Assembly: GCA_035567895.1 (NCBI GenBank)
Contig: DATMPC010000058.1
Span: 1-64,000 of the forward strand
Length of the DNA stretch: 64,000 bases
Origin: Terriglobales bacterium
GTDB lineage: Bacteria; Acidobacteriota; Terriglobia; Terriglobales; Acidobacteriaceae
Direction: 5' to 3'
Shown: positions 1 to 8,214 of the stretch, piece after piece
Layout of the letters: each line of letters starts with the position of its first letter
How positions within the stretch are numbered: position 1 is the first letter of the stretch
Position numbers and translations under genes: made by a program
The notes under the pieces: generated by a model
The model's input: the letters and a program-made list of their open reading frames with translations, nothing else
Database searches by the model: none
Told to the model about the DNA's origin: nothing

Positions 1-2019
1 TTTTACGCCGCTGTGTTTCATCGCATTCGACAAGGCAGCCTGCATCACCCGAAACAGGCATAGCGAGACTTCCCTCGGCACAGAATCCGGCACTTGTTCA
101 TGTGAGAACCTGATTTCAACGTGATGCTGATCAGAAAACTCGTGGCTGAATCCCTGCATGGCATTCACCAGGCCAAAGTACTCAAGCTTGGAAGAATGCA
201 GCCGGTGAGAAAGAGCCTGAATACTCTTTGATATGTCAGAGGCCTGTTTTAAGAAAGTTTCACTGCGCTTGCGCATTTCAACAGCAGAGTCGGGCGGATG
301 CAGCCTGGTTTCATCGAGTGAGATCGCCAAGAATGCCATTTGCTGGTTGATGTCGTCGTGCAGTTCGCGCGCAATTCGAGTCCGCTCTTCTTCCTGTGCC
401 GCGATCAGGCGCCCACCGATACTCGCCAGAGCTTCTTCCGCCAGCTTGCGCCCTGTAACGTCGATCGCCGAACCGATATAGCCGGAAAACGAGCCGTCTG
501 GATTGACGATCGGTGCTCCAGTATCCAATATCCAGCGATACACGCCGTCGTGGCGGCGCAAGCGATACTCCATGGTGAATGGCTGCCGCCGGTGGAAGGC
601 TTCACTATAGGTAGCCAGAGCATTCTCCAAATCGTCGGTGTGAATTCCATCCGCCCACCCTGTGCCAACCTCCTCTTCCTCCTTCCGACCGGTGAAGTCA
701 AGCCACTGTTGGTTGACATAGGTACACGATTGGTCGGGACCAGCCATCCAGATGAACACAGGAGCGGAGTTCGCTACCCGACGAAAGCGCCCTTCGCTTT
801 CGCGCAAGACTGCCTCCGCTCTTTTCCTCTTCTTACGATGCCACAGGAGCGCCACGATTAGCAGAGTCTGTAATAGGAAAAGAGAAATGCCGGCGATGAT
901 GTACCACTTGTATGCTTCCCAAACCGAGAGCGGCCTATTGATTACGATGCTGCCGGGCGGAAGGTTCTTCTCTTTCAAGCCCCAACGTTTGAGGGCTCGC
1001 CAATCGAACATATATCTACTTCCGCCCTGAACAATGGGAATCTCTTGAGGCCTTTCGCCATTCAGTATTCTCAGCGCCAAGCCTCCGGCGACTTTTCCGT
1101 CCTCAGCGAGGCTGAAGATCTTACCTCCTACTTCGCCATGATTGAAGAAGACATCAACCAAACTAAACACCGGGACAGTGGCCGCCGCGGCAATCATCGG
1201 GGCCGATTCGGTCCCGCTAGCGAACCGTGTGCCTGCTGCATCCCGTGCCACACCAAGTTGGAGGACGATAGTTTGACCCGACAGATGCTTCAGGCGCTCC
1301 AGTAGAGTGGGCATATCGAGGTCTGTAAGGTATGAAAATTCAAGGGGGCCCGTATAACTGCGCAGTCGTTCTTTGACTGCCAATAGCATTTCTTTATCAA
1401 AAGGGGAAGTGCCCGCAACCACGACGACACGCCTTGTGGCGGGGTTGAGGCGCGTTGCCGCGTCCAGGGTCTCAAGGGGTTCGATAGCACCCTCGACCCC
1501 CGTAAAATCAGAACCCACTTCGGGACGCCCAGGCACGACGTTATTAGGCAGGCAAAAAACGACTGGAACACCGGGAAAGGATCTCTGGTGTGCTTCGATC
1601 ATGAAGCGCAGTGGAGCCGGCCCGACGGTGATGATCACGTCTGGTCTGCGATTTGCATACTTACGAAGGTAGAACTCGCGAAATCGCCGCTGGTCCGCTG
1701 GATCGGGGAACAGCGTCGTCTCCATGTACTCGAGATAGAACTCGATCTTGTATGGTGAATTGTCAAAACTTGTACGGATCCCCTGGTCGATAAGGTTGAT
1801 ACCAGGAGACGAAGTACCCGTCTCGTTCAGAACTAGAATCCGACGGATTGGTTTAGTCTGGGCTGCGGCAGCGCTTTGCAGGAGTAAAAAGATTCCAAGA
1901 AGCAGCGATACCAGTCTCAAGTTTACGAGCGCTTCATTCGAAACTTGAGTGGGCGAGGCGAGACCATGATTCGTTCGCACCCAGCGTTGGGCCCGCCGTT
2001 GAAATCGACATCCGTACAT
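1..2019 (-). CDS. Sensor histidine kinase with exported ABC-substrate-binding-like sensor, PAS and HisKA_3 (3' end cut by window)
   Basis: The reading frame stays open from an ATG at 2019 to the window edge with no stop, so the C-terminal ATPase domain is lost. A hydrophobic export segment lies near residues 37-52, ending in SAAAAQ. A periplasmic domain (about 57-345, including ITVGPAP and VVFCLPNN) resembles the ABC_sub_bind family. A membrane helix spans about 368-390, a PAS domain about 395-515, and a HisKA_3 dimerisation helix carries ARELHDD with the phospho-His near residue 554. The kinase core closely resembles the kinase at 24425-25489. A CGGAG about 10 bases upstream supports the ATG; a TTG at 1920 just before the hydrophobic segment is an alternative. 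The partner regulator is not visible; the gene is divergent from TonB receptor 1. The ligand is unknown. Confidence 0.85.
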   Translation of the reverse strand, partial: MYGCRFQRRAQRWVRTNHGLASPTQVSNEALVNLRLVSLLLGIFLLLQSAAAAQTKPIRRILVLNETGTSSPGINLIDQGIRTSFDNSPYKIEFYLEYMETTLFPDPADQRRFREFYLRKYANRRPDVIITVGPAPLRFMIEAHQRSFPGVPVVFCLPNNVVPGRPEVGSDFTGVEGAIEPLETLDAATRLNPATRRVVVVAGTSPFDKEMLLAVKERLRSYTGPLEFSYLTDLDMPTLLERLKHLSGQTIVLQLGVARDAAGTRFASGTESAPMIAAAATVPVFSLVDVFFNHGEVGGKIFSLAEDGKVAGGLALRILNGERPQEIPIVQGGSRYMFDWRALKRWGLKEKNLPPGSIVINRPLSVWEAYKWYIIAGISLFLLQTLLIVALLWHRKKRKRAEAVLRESEGRFRRVANSAPVFIWMAGPDQSCTYVNQQWLDFTGRKEEEEVGTGWADGIHTDDLENALATYSEAFHRRQPFTMEYRLRRHDGVYRWILDTGAPIVNPDGSFSGYIGSAIDVTGRKLAEEALASIGGRLIAAQEEERTRIARELHDDINQQMAFLAISLDETRLHPPDSAVEMRKRSETFLKQASDISKSIQALSHRLHSSKLEYFGLVNAMQGFSHEFSDQHHVEIRFSHEQVPDSVPREVSLCLFRVMQAALSNAMKHSGVK

Positions 2020-2380
2020 CTTGGCAGTGCTCCGCAGTTTCAGGGCCGCGCGATTCTATTGCTGCGATCTCTTAAGCGCGACAAAACAGATTCGCGTTAC
2101 TCAGTTTGCCTTTTCAACCTGTCAAAAATTGAAGGTTATTCGTTTTACCACAATTTTAGACAGTAACAGTTTAAGAATTGCGAAGAGGTGCTGTTCACAT
2201 CGAAATCCCTAATTTCATACTTCCCAGTCTGGCATCCCCACCTGTCAAAATTGACGGGTGTGTGCTTTGTGGTGAATCCGATAAGGTACCTTCTTTCGGA
2301 ACTTACTGAATCGATATTTCAAGTCCCCCGACTGCACGAACTTGCGGGACAGCACCGCCCGGCGGTCAGAGTGAGACGAG
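2020..2380. promoter_or_regulatory. Divergent intergenic region with operator-like palindrome
   Basis: This 361-base gap separates the divergent kinase and TonB receptor genes and must carry both promoters. At 2239-2260 there is an inverted repeat of the form CACC-T-GTCAA-AA-TTGAC-G-GGTG, with nine of ten arm positions paired, which looks like a dimeric regulator site. A second CTGTCA half-site occurs at 2119-2124 and GACAG at about 2154. No convincing -35/-10 pair could be fixed by eye, and no gene is seen here. Confidence 0.5.
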
Positions 2381-5300
2381 ATGAACGAGGGCTTCAGTCT
2401 GCGACTCCCATGGAAGCATTTTTGTCTTTGCGTTGCTGTGACCGTTATCACCTTTGCGCTCGCGGCGCCAGGCCGCTGCCAGACCGCATCCACCGGCGCA
2501 GTCACTGGAATCACGTCGGACTCATCCGGTGCGATCTTGCCGGATGTGAACATCACGTTAACCAGGGAAAATAGTGGCGAAATGAGATCGGCCACTTCTG
2601 ACGACGAAGGAAGATTTGGAGTCCTCCTACTCTCTCCGGGCGCCTACGATCTAAAAGCTGAGAAATCCAATTTCGAACCGCTGACACTCTCCAACCTTCC
2701 CATAGTCGTAACGGAAACACTTCGAGTTCAAGTCCGCATGTATGTCGCTCGACGCATCGAGCGTGTCGAAGTATCTGCCAACTCAGCGGTGGTCCAGACG
2801 GATACTTCTGCGCTAGGACGACTGCTCGACCACACAGCAATCAGCAGCCTGCCATTGGTCACAAGAAACTTCACTCAGATAACCGGACTGTCTCCGGGAG
2901 TTAACGTCGGTGTTTACAACGCCGGAGAACTTGGGAATGGGGGAACCGCCCTTTCACAACTGGGAAAGTCTACCGACGGGGTTTACGTGCACGGAGCACG
3001 GTCCTATGACAACAACTGGCAATTAGACGGGATCAGCGTCAGCGACGTCCAAGGCGCGGGCGCAATAAGCGGCGGCATCCCGATTCCGAACCCCGACACT
3101 CTGGAAGAGTTCAAGGTGCAAACTGCGCTCTACGATGCGGCATTCGGGCGCGGAGTGGGGGCCAATGTCAGCGTGATCACGAAGACGGGCACCAACGGTT
3201 ACCACGGCAAGATCTTCGAGTTCCTGCGCAACGATTTTCTAAACGCGAACGATTTCTTTTTGAACAAAACCGGTCAGCGGCGTCCGGAGCTCAAGCAGAA
3301 CCAGTTCGGGAGCGCAATTGGTGGGCCGATTCAAAAAGACAAACTGTTTTTCTTCGCATCCTACCAGGGAATGCGGCAGGTTAACGGCCTAGCCTCTGGT
3401 CAAACCAGGATCGCCTGTACCGCAAGTTTAAGCGAGCCGCCTATAACCGATGACAGATCGCGGGCAGCCCTGGGAAAATTATTCGGTGGAATGAAGGGGG
3501 CCTTGGGAGGTGTGGCGCTCATGCCAGACGGCTCAAATATCAACCCCGCAGCCTTGGCACTGTTGAATTTCAAACTTCCTGATGGCACCTTCCTGATTCC
3601 GACACCACAGACGGTAAACCCCTCGAAGCCATTTGCAAGCAGTGGCTTTTCAACCTTCGCACAACCCTGCGATTACGTGGAAGACCAGGGATTAGGAAAT
3701 ATAGATTCCATCATTTCGGAGAAGAGCCGACTTGCCGGGCGTTTTTTTATTGCACACAGCAACCAGTCGGTTACGTTTCCCGGCGGGGCTCTGAACCCGA
3801 TGGGGAACATTCGGGGATTCACTAGTCCGGGCAATTCCGATTTTGTTGTTTCCTCGCTGGCTCACACCTACATCCTGAGTAACGCCATGTTAAACGAGGC
3901 CAGAATTGGTTTCGTTCGCATAAGCACCAAAACGGGGGCCGATGCTCCATTCAAATGGTCGGACGTCGGCGTGTTGGAAAGTGCCATGAATGGAAATGAC
4001 CAACTGCCGAGCTTGAGTATTCTCGGTTCCGTCAGCATGGCCAGCGTGCTTCCTCGAACTTATACGCAGAACAGCTTCGTGGTTAGCGACGTTTTTAGCC
4101 TATTGAAAGGGCCCCACGCCTTGAAATTCGGGGGGGGACTTACGCGATTGCAGACTAACCTTGACTTTGCGGGTTTCGGCTCCTTTGTCCAGTTTCTCAG
4201 CTGGCCGGACTTTCTCCTCGGCCTCGATGGAAACAGCAACGGCACCGGAACTTTCAGCAATGTCTCTGCGTCTTCCGATGCTTTTGGTCTCTTTAATCGC
4301 GAGTTCAGGGTGTGGGAAGGCTCTGCGTTCGCACAGGACGACTTTCGGATTACCAAAGCACTCACTTTAAACGTCGGTTTGCGCTACGAACGAATCGGGC
4401 AATTCGGAGATAAGCTGGGTCGGAACTCGAGCTTCGATGTCAGCAAGGCCAATCGAAACCCACCAACCAGTGGAACTCTCGATGGCTACATCGTTCCCTC
4501 CAATTTTCCGGGCGCTGTACCTGTGGGAGTCACTCAGGTTAACAACACCTTTGGAACGTATGGTGAGGGGCAAAACGCCATCGCACCTCGAATCGGTTTT
4601 GCATGGCAGATCCTGCCAAGCACCAGTCGGTTCACTCTGAGGGGAGGGTATGGCACCTATTACTCTCGTCCGATCGGCCAGACGGCTGGTCAGTCCATTC
4701 TAGCCGCGCCCTTTGCCTTAACTCGATTCGTCTCCGGACCCGCGAATGCAGGAGCGACATTTCAAGCACCGTTCGCCCAGCCCTTTCCAACTCCGGCTTC
4801 TTTTCCGCTGTTTGTACCGTATTCTCCGAACACCGCCGGAGCGGTCTCTGTTCTGTCACCCCACTTTCGCCCTGCAGTGATTCAACAGTTTTCCGTAAAC
4901 CTCCAGGCAGAATTGCATGATGGTTGGCTGCTTGAGACCGGATACGTTGGTACGCGGGGAATACACCTGCAACGCTTTCTTTCCTTGAATCAGGCGCTGA
5001 ATGCCTCCCCTGGCAATCCGATCAATGGCGCAATCTCTAACACGTTGTCCAACATCCAATTACGAGTTCCCATTCCAGGAATACGAGCTGACTCTCTTCG
5101 TGAGCAGGAATCTGAGGGCAGCTCCTGGTACAACGGCTTTGAGACAAGTCTGACAAAACGCTTAAGCCACGGCCTTCAATTCCTGGCTTCTTACACTTTC
5201 TCAAAAGTCCTGGACACCGATGGTGCGGATGTTAACTCAACCTCCACAGGCAATGCCCTGACACTTGGAGACCAAAATTCTCCTCACCAGAGATGGGGAA

Positions 5301-5881
5301 GAGCGAGTTTCGATCGCACGCATCGTTTTGTTTTTAGCAGCACGTGGATAACGCCAACGCCGCCTCGCGGCCTCTTGCGAGCGATCCTGGGCAACTGGTC
5401 TGGCTCGGCAATCGTAACCATTCAGTCGGGTACGGCTCTTACGATCGCCAATACAAACTCCACCAATGTTTTCGGCATCAGCCAGGACCGTGCGCAACTG
5501 AGCCCCACATGTTTGACGAGTCAAGTGGTGAAGGGCGGCTCGGTGCAGTCAAAGCTCGGTGGCTACTTTAATGCGGCCTGCTTCACAAAACCGCCGATTA
5601 TCGGTGCGGATGGCATCGGCACCGGCTTTGGCAACAGCGCGACGGGAATCGTAGACGGTCCTGGGCAAGCAAACCTTGACATCGCGGCTTCCAAGACCGT
5701 GCCACTGAACAGGCTACACGAAAAAAGCAAACTTCAATTTCGGGCGGAGTTTTACAACGCACTCAATCATCCCCAGTTCGCGAATCCCGACACCAATTTC
5801 GCATCGTCTACCTTCGGTGTGATCAGCGCTACAGCAGTGAATCCGCGGGTCGGACAGTTGGCGCTCATCTATTCGTTCTGA
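2381..5881 (+). CDS. TonB-dependent receptor, Oar-like, with N-terminal carboxypeptidase-regulatory-like domain
   Basis: The 1166-residue outer-membrane receptor starts with a Sec signal (about 1-34, ending GRCQ). A carboxypeptidase-regulatory-like beta-sandwich follows (about 38-120, TGAVTGITSDSSGA...PDVNITL). A plug-like region (about 125-270) includes LPLVTRNFTQITGLSPG and the SVITKTGTNGYHG motif typical of Oar-like receptors. The rest is a large beta-barrel ending in an aromatic residue (LALIYSF). Family members are thought to import large or scarce ligands using TonB energy; the substrate cannot be read from sequence. A GAGACGAG stretch sits just before the ATG. The gene stands alone, divergent from the sensor kinase, with which it may be functionally linked. 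Confidence 0.9.
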   Translation: MNEGFSLRLPWKHFCLCVAVTVITFALAAPGRCQTASTGAVTGITSDSSGAILPDVNITLTRENSGEMRSATSDDEGRFGVLLLSPGAYDLKAEKSNFEPLTLSNLPIVVTETLRVQVRMYVARRIERVEVSANSAVVQTDTSALGRLLDHTAISSLPLVTRNFTQITGLSPGVNVGVYNAGELGNGGTALSQLGKSTDGVYVHGARSYDNNWQLDGISVSDVQGAGAISGGIPIPNPDTLEEFKVQTALYDAAFGRGVGANVSVITKTGTNGYHGKIFEFLRNDFLNANDFFLNKTGQRRPELKQNQFGSAIGGPIQKDKLFFFASYQGMRQVNGLASGQTRIACTASLSEPPITDDRSRAALGKLFGGMKGALGGVALMPDGSNINPAALALLNFKLPDGTFLIPTPQTVNPSKPFASSGFSTFAQPCDYVEDQGLGNIDSIISEKSRLAGRFFIAHSNQSVTFPGGALNPMGNIRGFTSPGNSDFVVSSLAHTYILSNAMLNEARIGFVRISTKTGADAPFKWSDVGVLESAMNGNDQLPSLSILGSVSMASVLPRTYTQNSFVVSDVFSLLKGPHALKFGGGLTRLQTNLDFAGFGSFVQFLSWPDFLLGLDGNSNGTGTFSNVSASSDAFGLFNREFRVWEGSAFAQDDFRITKALTLNVGLRYERIGQFGDKLGRNSSFDVSKANRNPPTSGTLDGYIVPSNFPGAVPVGVTQVNNTFGTYGEGQNAIAPRIGFAWQILPSTSRFTLRGGYGTYYSRPIGQTAGQSILAAPFALTRFVSGPANAGATFQAPFAQPFPTPASFPLFVPYSPNTAGAVSVLSPHFRPAVIQQFSVNLQAELHDGWLLETGYVGTRGIHLQRFLSLNQALNASPGNPINGAISNTLSNIQLRVPIPGIRADSLREQESEGSSWYNGFETSLTKRLSHGLQFLASYTFSKVLDTDGADVNSTSTGNALTLGDQNSPHQRWGRASFDRTHRFVFSSTWITPTPPRGLLRAILGNWSGSAIVTIQSGTALTIANTNSTNVFGISQDRAQLSPTCLTSQVVKGGSVQSKLGGYFNAACFTKPPIIGADGIGTGFGNSATGIVDGPGQANLDIAASKTVPLNRLHEKSKLQFRAEFYNALNHPQFANPDTNFASSTFGVISATAVNPRVGQLALIYSF

Positions 5882-6368
5882 AGCGGGACCGCGCCGGCTG
5901 CGCGTAGCCGTTTGCCTTTGCGTGGAGCAGGCCGACTGGTTGCCTTGAAGGCCTGCGTGCAAAGTCCTATTTCAAGTATCTGGGCTTTATCCCCGGAATA
6001 ACTGCTTTTCCCAACGTGAAACTGTAGGTCTCTAATGCGCAGAGCTATTCAGCTCCTCAGCAAGCTAACCGCAGCGGCTAAAGCCCCGGACATCTTATAT
6101 GGGGCTTTGAAGGCAGGCCTGGAACGGCCTGCTCCACCACCTCTTCGGCGGCACAGAGAGTCTTGCAAAGTTTTGGAGAAATTTTGCGCTGATGGGCACG
6201 AGCCGGGCTGTTGCCAAAGCGAGCTAGAAACAGAAAGCCTAAACACGAGAGAAGGGAAGAGCACTAAGCTGTTTGGCAAGAGCGCTCTTCCCGAGGTGGG
6301 ATGACAAAGGAGAGACCGTTGGCGCGTCGGATTGGTCCAGAGTGACCGACTCGCCTAAAGAATTCTTG
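5882..6368. repeat. Non-coding stretch rich in inverted repeats
   Basis: No credible gene lies in these 487 bases between TonB receptor 1 and the convergent OmpA-like gene. It holds several hairpins: GCAGGCC/GGCCTGC near 5928-5955, AAAGCCCC/GGGGCTTT at 6080-6087 and 6101-6108, and GCAGGCC-N6-GGCCTGC near 6113-6132. The same GCAGGCC arm appears twice, which suggests a dispersed intergenic repeat unit; one of the hairpins may also end transcription of the receptor gene. Confidence 0.5.
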
Positions 6369-7280
6369 TTAGTTAGTGGCAGTTGTGACTCCCTTGTTTA
6401 CCATCACCTTCACTTCAACTCGACGGTTTTCCGATCGTCCTTGTGCGGTTTCGTTCGAAGCAACCGGATTTGAGATGCCCATCGCACCCGGAGAGACGAT
6501 GCGGCGAGGTGGAACGTTGCCATGCTGCATCAGGTAATTGACTACTGCGTATGCGCGATCTTTGCTCAAGGTCTGATTCCCAGAGGCATTTCCAGTCGCA
6601 TCCGCGTATCCCTTCACTTCAATGATGTAGCCGGAAAGTTGTGCGGCGTCAGTCGCCAATTTTGACAGAGCGGCTTCGTCCTTCTTAGAGATCGTGGACT
6701 TGCCCGATGCGAAGTACACTACCGCCTCATGTTTAACGTCGTAATCTGACAACGCCGAGAAGCGCCGGTTGACCTCCTCGTCGTTTGCTGAGATCGCGGC
6801 CTTGTTCGCGGCGATGTTGGCCTGATTTACCGATATGTCTTCTTTGTTGGCAGAGATGTTTTCTTTGTTTTCCGCAATGTTCTGGCGGTTTGCTTCCACA
6901 TTTTCCTGCGTGGGCTCCAAACCAGCCTGGATCATGCTGGCGGTCTGCAAGTCGTCTTTGCTGAAAGTAATCGTCTTTGCCTGAAGCTTGCCGTCCGTAC
7001 CCGGGATGGCTTTAATGCCGACTTTGAGCCCGGGAATGAGGCTTGCCCAGGACATTTGCTTTTTGCGAAGGCCGAGCCCCTTGGGCGTCTGGACTTTCGT
7101 TGCGTCGGTGAGGGTGATGACCTGAGTACCATCCGCGTTTCGCACGGTGATGCTATCCCCTGAGCGTCCGGTGATCAGGCCCTTCACTTCTGTTTCATTT
7201 TGGGCGTACGCCGAGGTCAACGATGCGCAGCAGAAAATCAGGGCGACAGAGATAAGCGTGCATGTCTTTTTCATGGTCAT
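6369..7280 (-). CDS. OmpA-family protein with Asn-rich coiled region
   Basis: A 303-residue exported protein. The start at 7280 (MTMKKTC) gives a clean signal peptide (ALIFCCASLTSAYAQ) and follows AAGGAG; the open frame runs further upstream but without a signal. After a beta-rich part (about 30-110) comes a run of seven-residue units of the type NKENISA/NKEDISV/NQANIAA (about 120-165), probably a helical stalk. The C-terminal OmpA domain (about 180-290) has VYFASGKSTISKKDE and GYADATGN...LSKDRA, with the Asp and Arg that bind peptidoglycan. It likely tethers the outer membrane or a periplasmic assembly to the wall. CTGTCA lies at 7345-7350, about 65 bases upstream. Confidence 0.85.
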   Translation of the reverse strand: MTMKKTCTLISVALIFCCASLTSAYAQNETEVKGLITGRSGDSITVRNADGTQVITLTDATKVQTPKGLGLRKKQMSWASLIPGLKVGIKAIPGTDGKLQAKTITFSKDDLQTASMIQAGLEPTQENVEANRQNIAENKENISANKEDISVNQANIAANKAAISANDEEVNRRFSALSDYDVKHEAVVYFASGKSTISKKDEAALSKLATDAAQLSGYIIEVKGYADATGNASGNQTLSKDRAYAVVNYLMQHGNVPPRRIVSPGAMGISNPVASNETAQGRSENRRVEVKVMVNKGVTTATN

Positions 7281-7387
7281 GCGACTCCTTTGGCACGTCA
7301 TCACAGAATCTAACGCTGCGATTCGAGTTTGAGACCTAGCAAAACTGTCAGGGGTGGGGAAGATGTTGCGGGAAAACGCAGCGCGTT

Positions 7388-8167
7388 CTAATTCATGCTC
7401 TCGCGAACCTCGACCAGCATTTGATCGCTGTGGGCAAGGCGAATTAGGCCGGCGCGCGGGTACTCGATGTCGAGGACGACGTACACAATAATCACGGTCA
7501 TGACTGAAAAACCGAGAATGTGGAGCCAACTCCGGTTTGGGCCGACTGCCATCCTATAGCCGGCCAACGCAGAACAGATGAGTCCCAGGCCGAACAAAAG
7601 GACGTAAATAATGCCTGGCGGATGATTTTGCAGGGCCATCGTCCGGGTTGTGGCCATATCGATCATGTTGTTTAACGCCGGAAGCAGCAATTTTCCTGCA
7701 TCGGGATGAGCGCCCGGGAGTCGGGTAGCTGCATCTGCCTGAGTCCAGATTTCATGCTGGAGTTTCTTGGATTCTGCCATCTCCGTTTCCGCAGCTTGCA
7801 TATTGGGCAGTCTGCGATAGGTCTCCAGCCGCGAATCCACGTACTTGCGAAATAATTCCCGAAGTGAAGCCTGTGCTTCGCGCGGTACCAAGTAAACCCG
7901 CAGATAGGCGGTTTCGATCGCGTTGACTTCCTCGGCGATCAACATTCTTTTCTCGTTAAAGCGCGTAGATGCTCCCGAGAACGTGAATGCCATGAGTAAC
8001 CCGAATAGGGCAAAAACCGCGCCTTCAACGATGCCCAGACTGCCTCGCTCGCTTTCCGATTCCTTCGCACGGCGCTTCACAGCGATTCGCCGGCCCGCTT
8101 CCAGCATCATCAACATGCCGAGAAACAGCAGCAGAGCAAACAGCCATGGGGGGATGAAAAATTGCAT
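7388..8167 (-). CDS. DUF4239 (bestrophin-like) membrane protein
   Basis: The 259-residue protein has an N-terminal helix (PPWLFALLLFLGMLMML), a second one (GAVFALFGLLMAFTFSGAS), a long helical cytosolic or periplasmic region (about 80-185) and two C-terminal helices (YVLLFGLGLICSALAGY and LGFSVMTVIIVYVVLDI). The layout and the GxVEGAVFxLFGLLxAFTF signature match DUF4239, which is distantly like bestrophin channels; ion transport is only inferred. The start at 8167 follows GAGGAG at nine bases; the ATG at 8197 lacks a ribosome site. It sits between an OmpA-like gene and a Tyr/Gly-rich exported protein on the same strand. Confidence 0.8.
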   Translation of the reverse strand: MQFFIPPWLFALLLFLGMLMMLEAGRRIAVKRRAKESESERGSLGIVEGAVFALFGLLMAFTFSGASTRFNEKRMLIAEEVNAIETAYLRVYLVPREAQASLRELFRKYVDSRLETYRRLPNMQAAETEMAESKKLQHEIWTQADAATRLPGAHPDAGKLLLPALNNMIDMATTRTMALQNHPPGIIYVLLFGLGLICSALAGYRMAVGPNRSWLHILGFSVMTVIIVYVVLDIEYPRAGLIRLAHSDQMLVEVRESMN

Positions 8168-8214
8168 CAAAAAATGCTCCTCTTCCCAAGTTGGCAAAGG
8201 ACTCTCGGGCCGTC

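Noticed and set aside
7339-7360. Sigma-54 promoter upstream of the OmpA-like gene
   Set aside because: CTGACAG and TTTTGC occur, but the GG-to-GC spacing is three bases short of the required ten, and the GG is missing.
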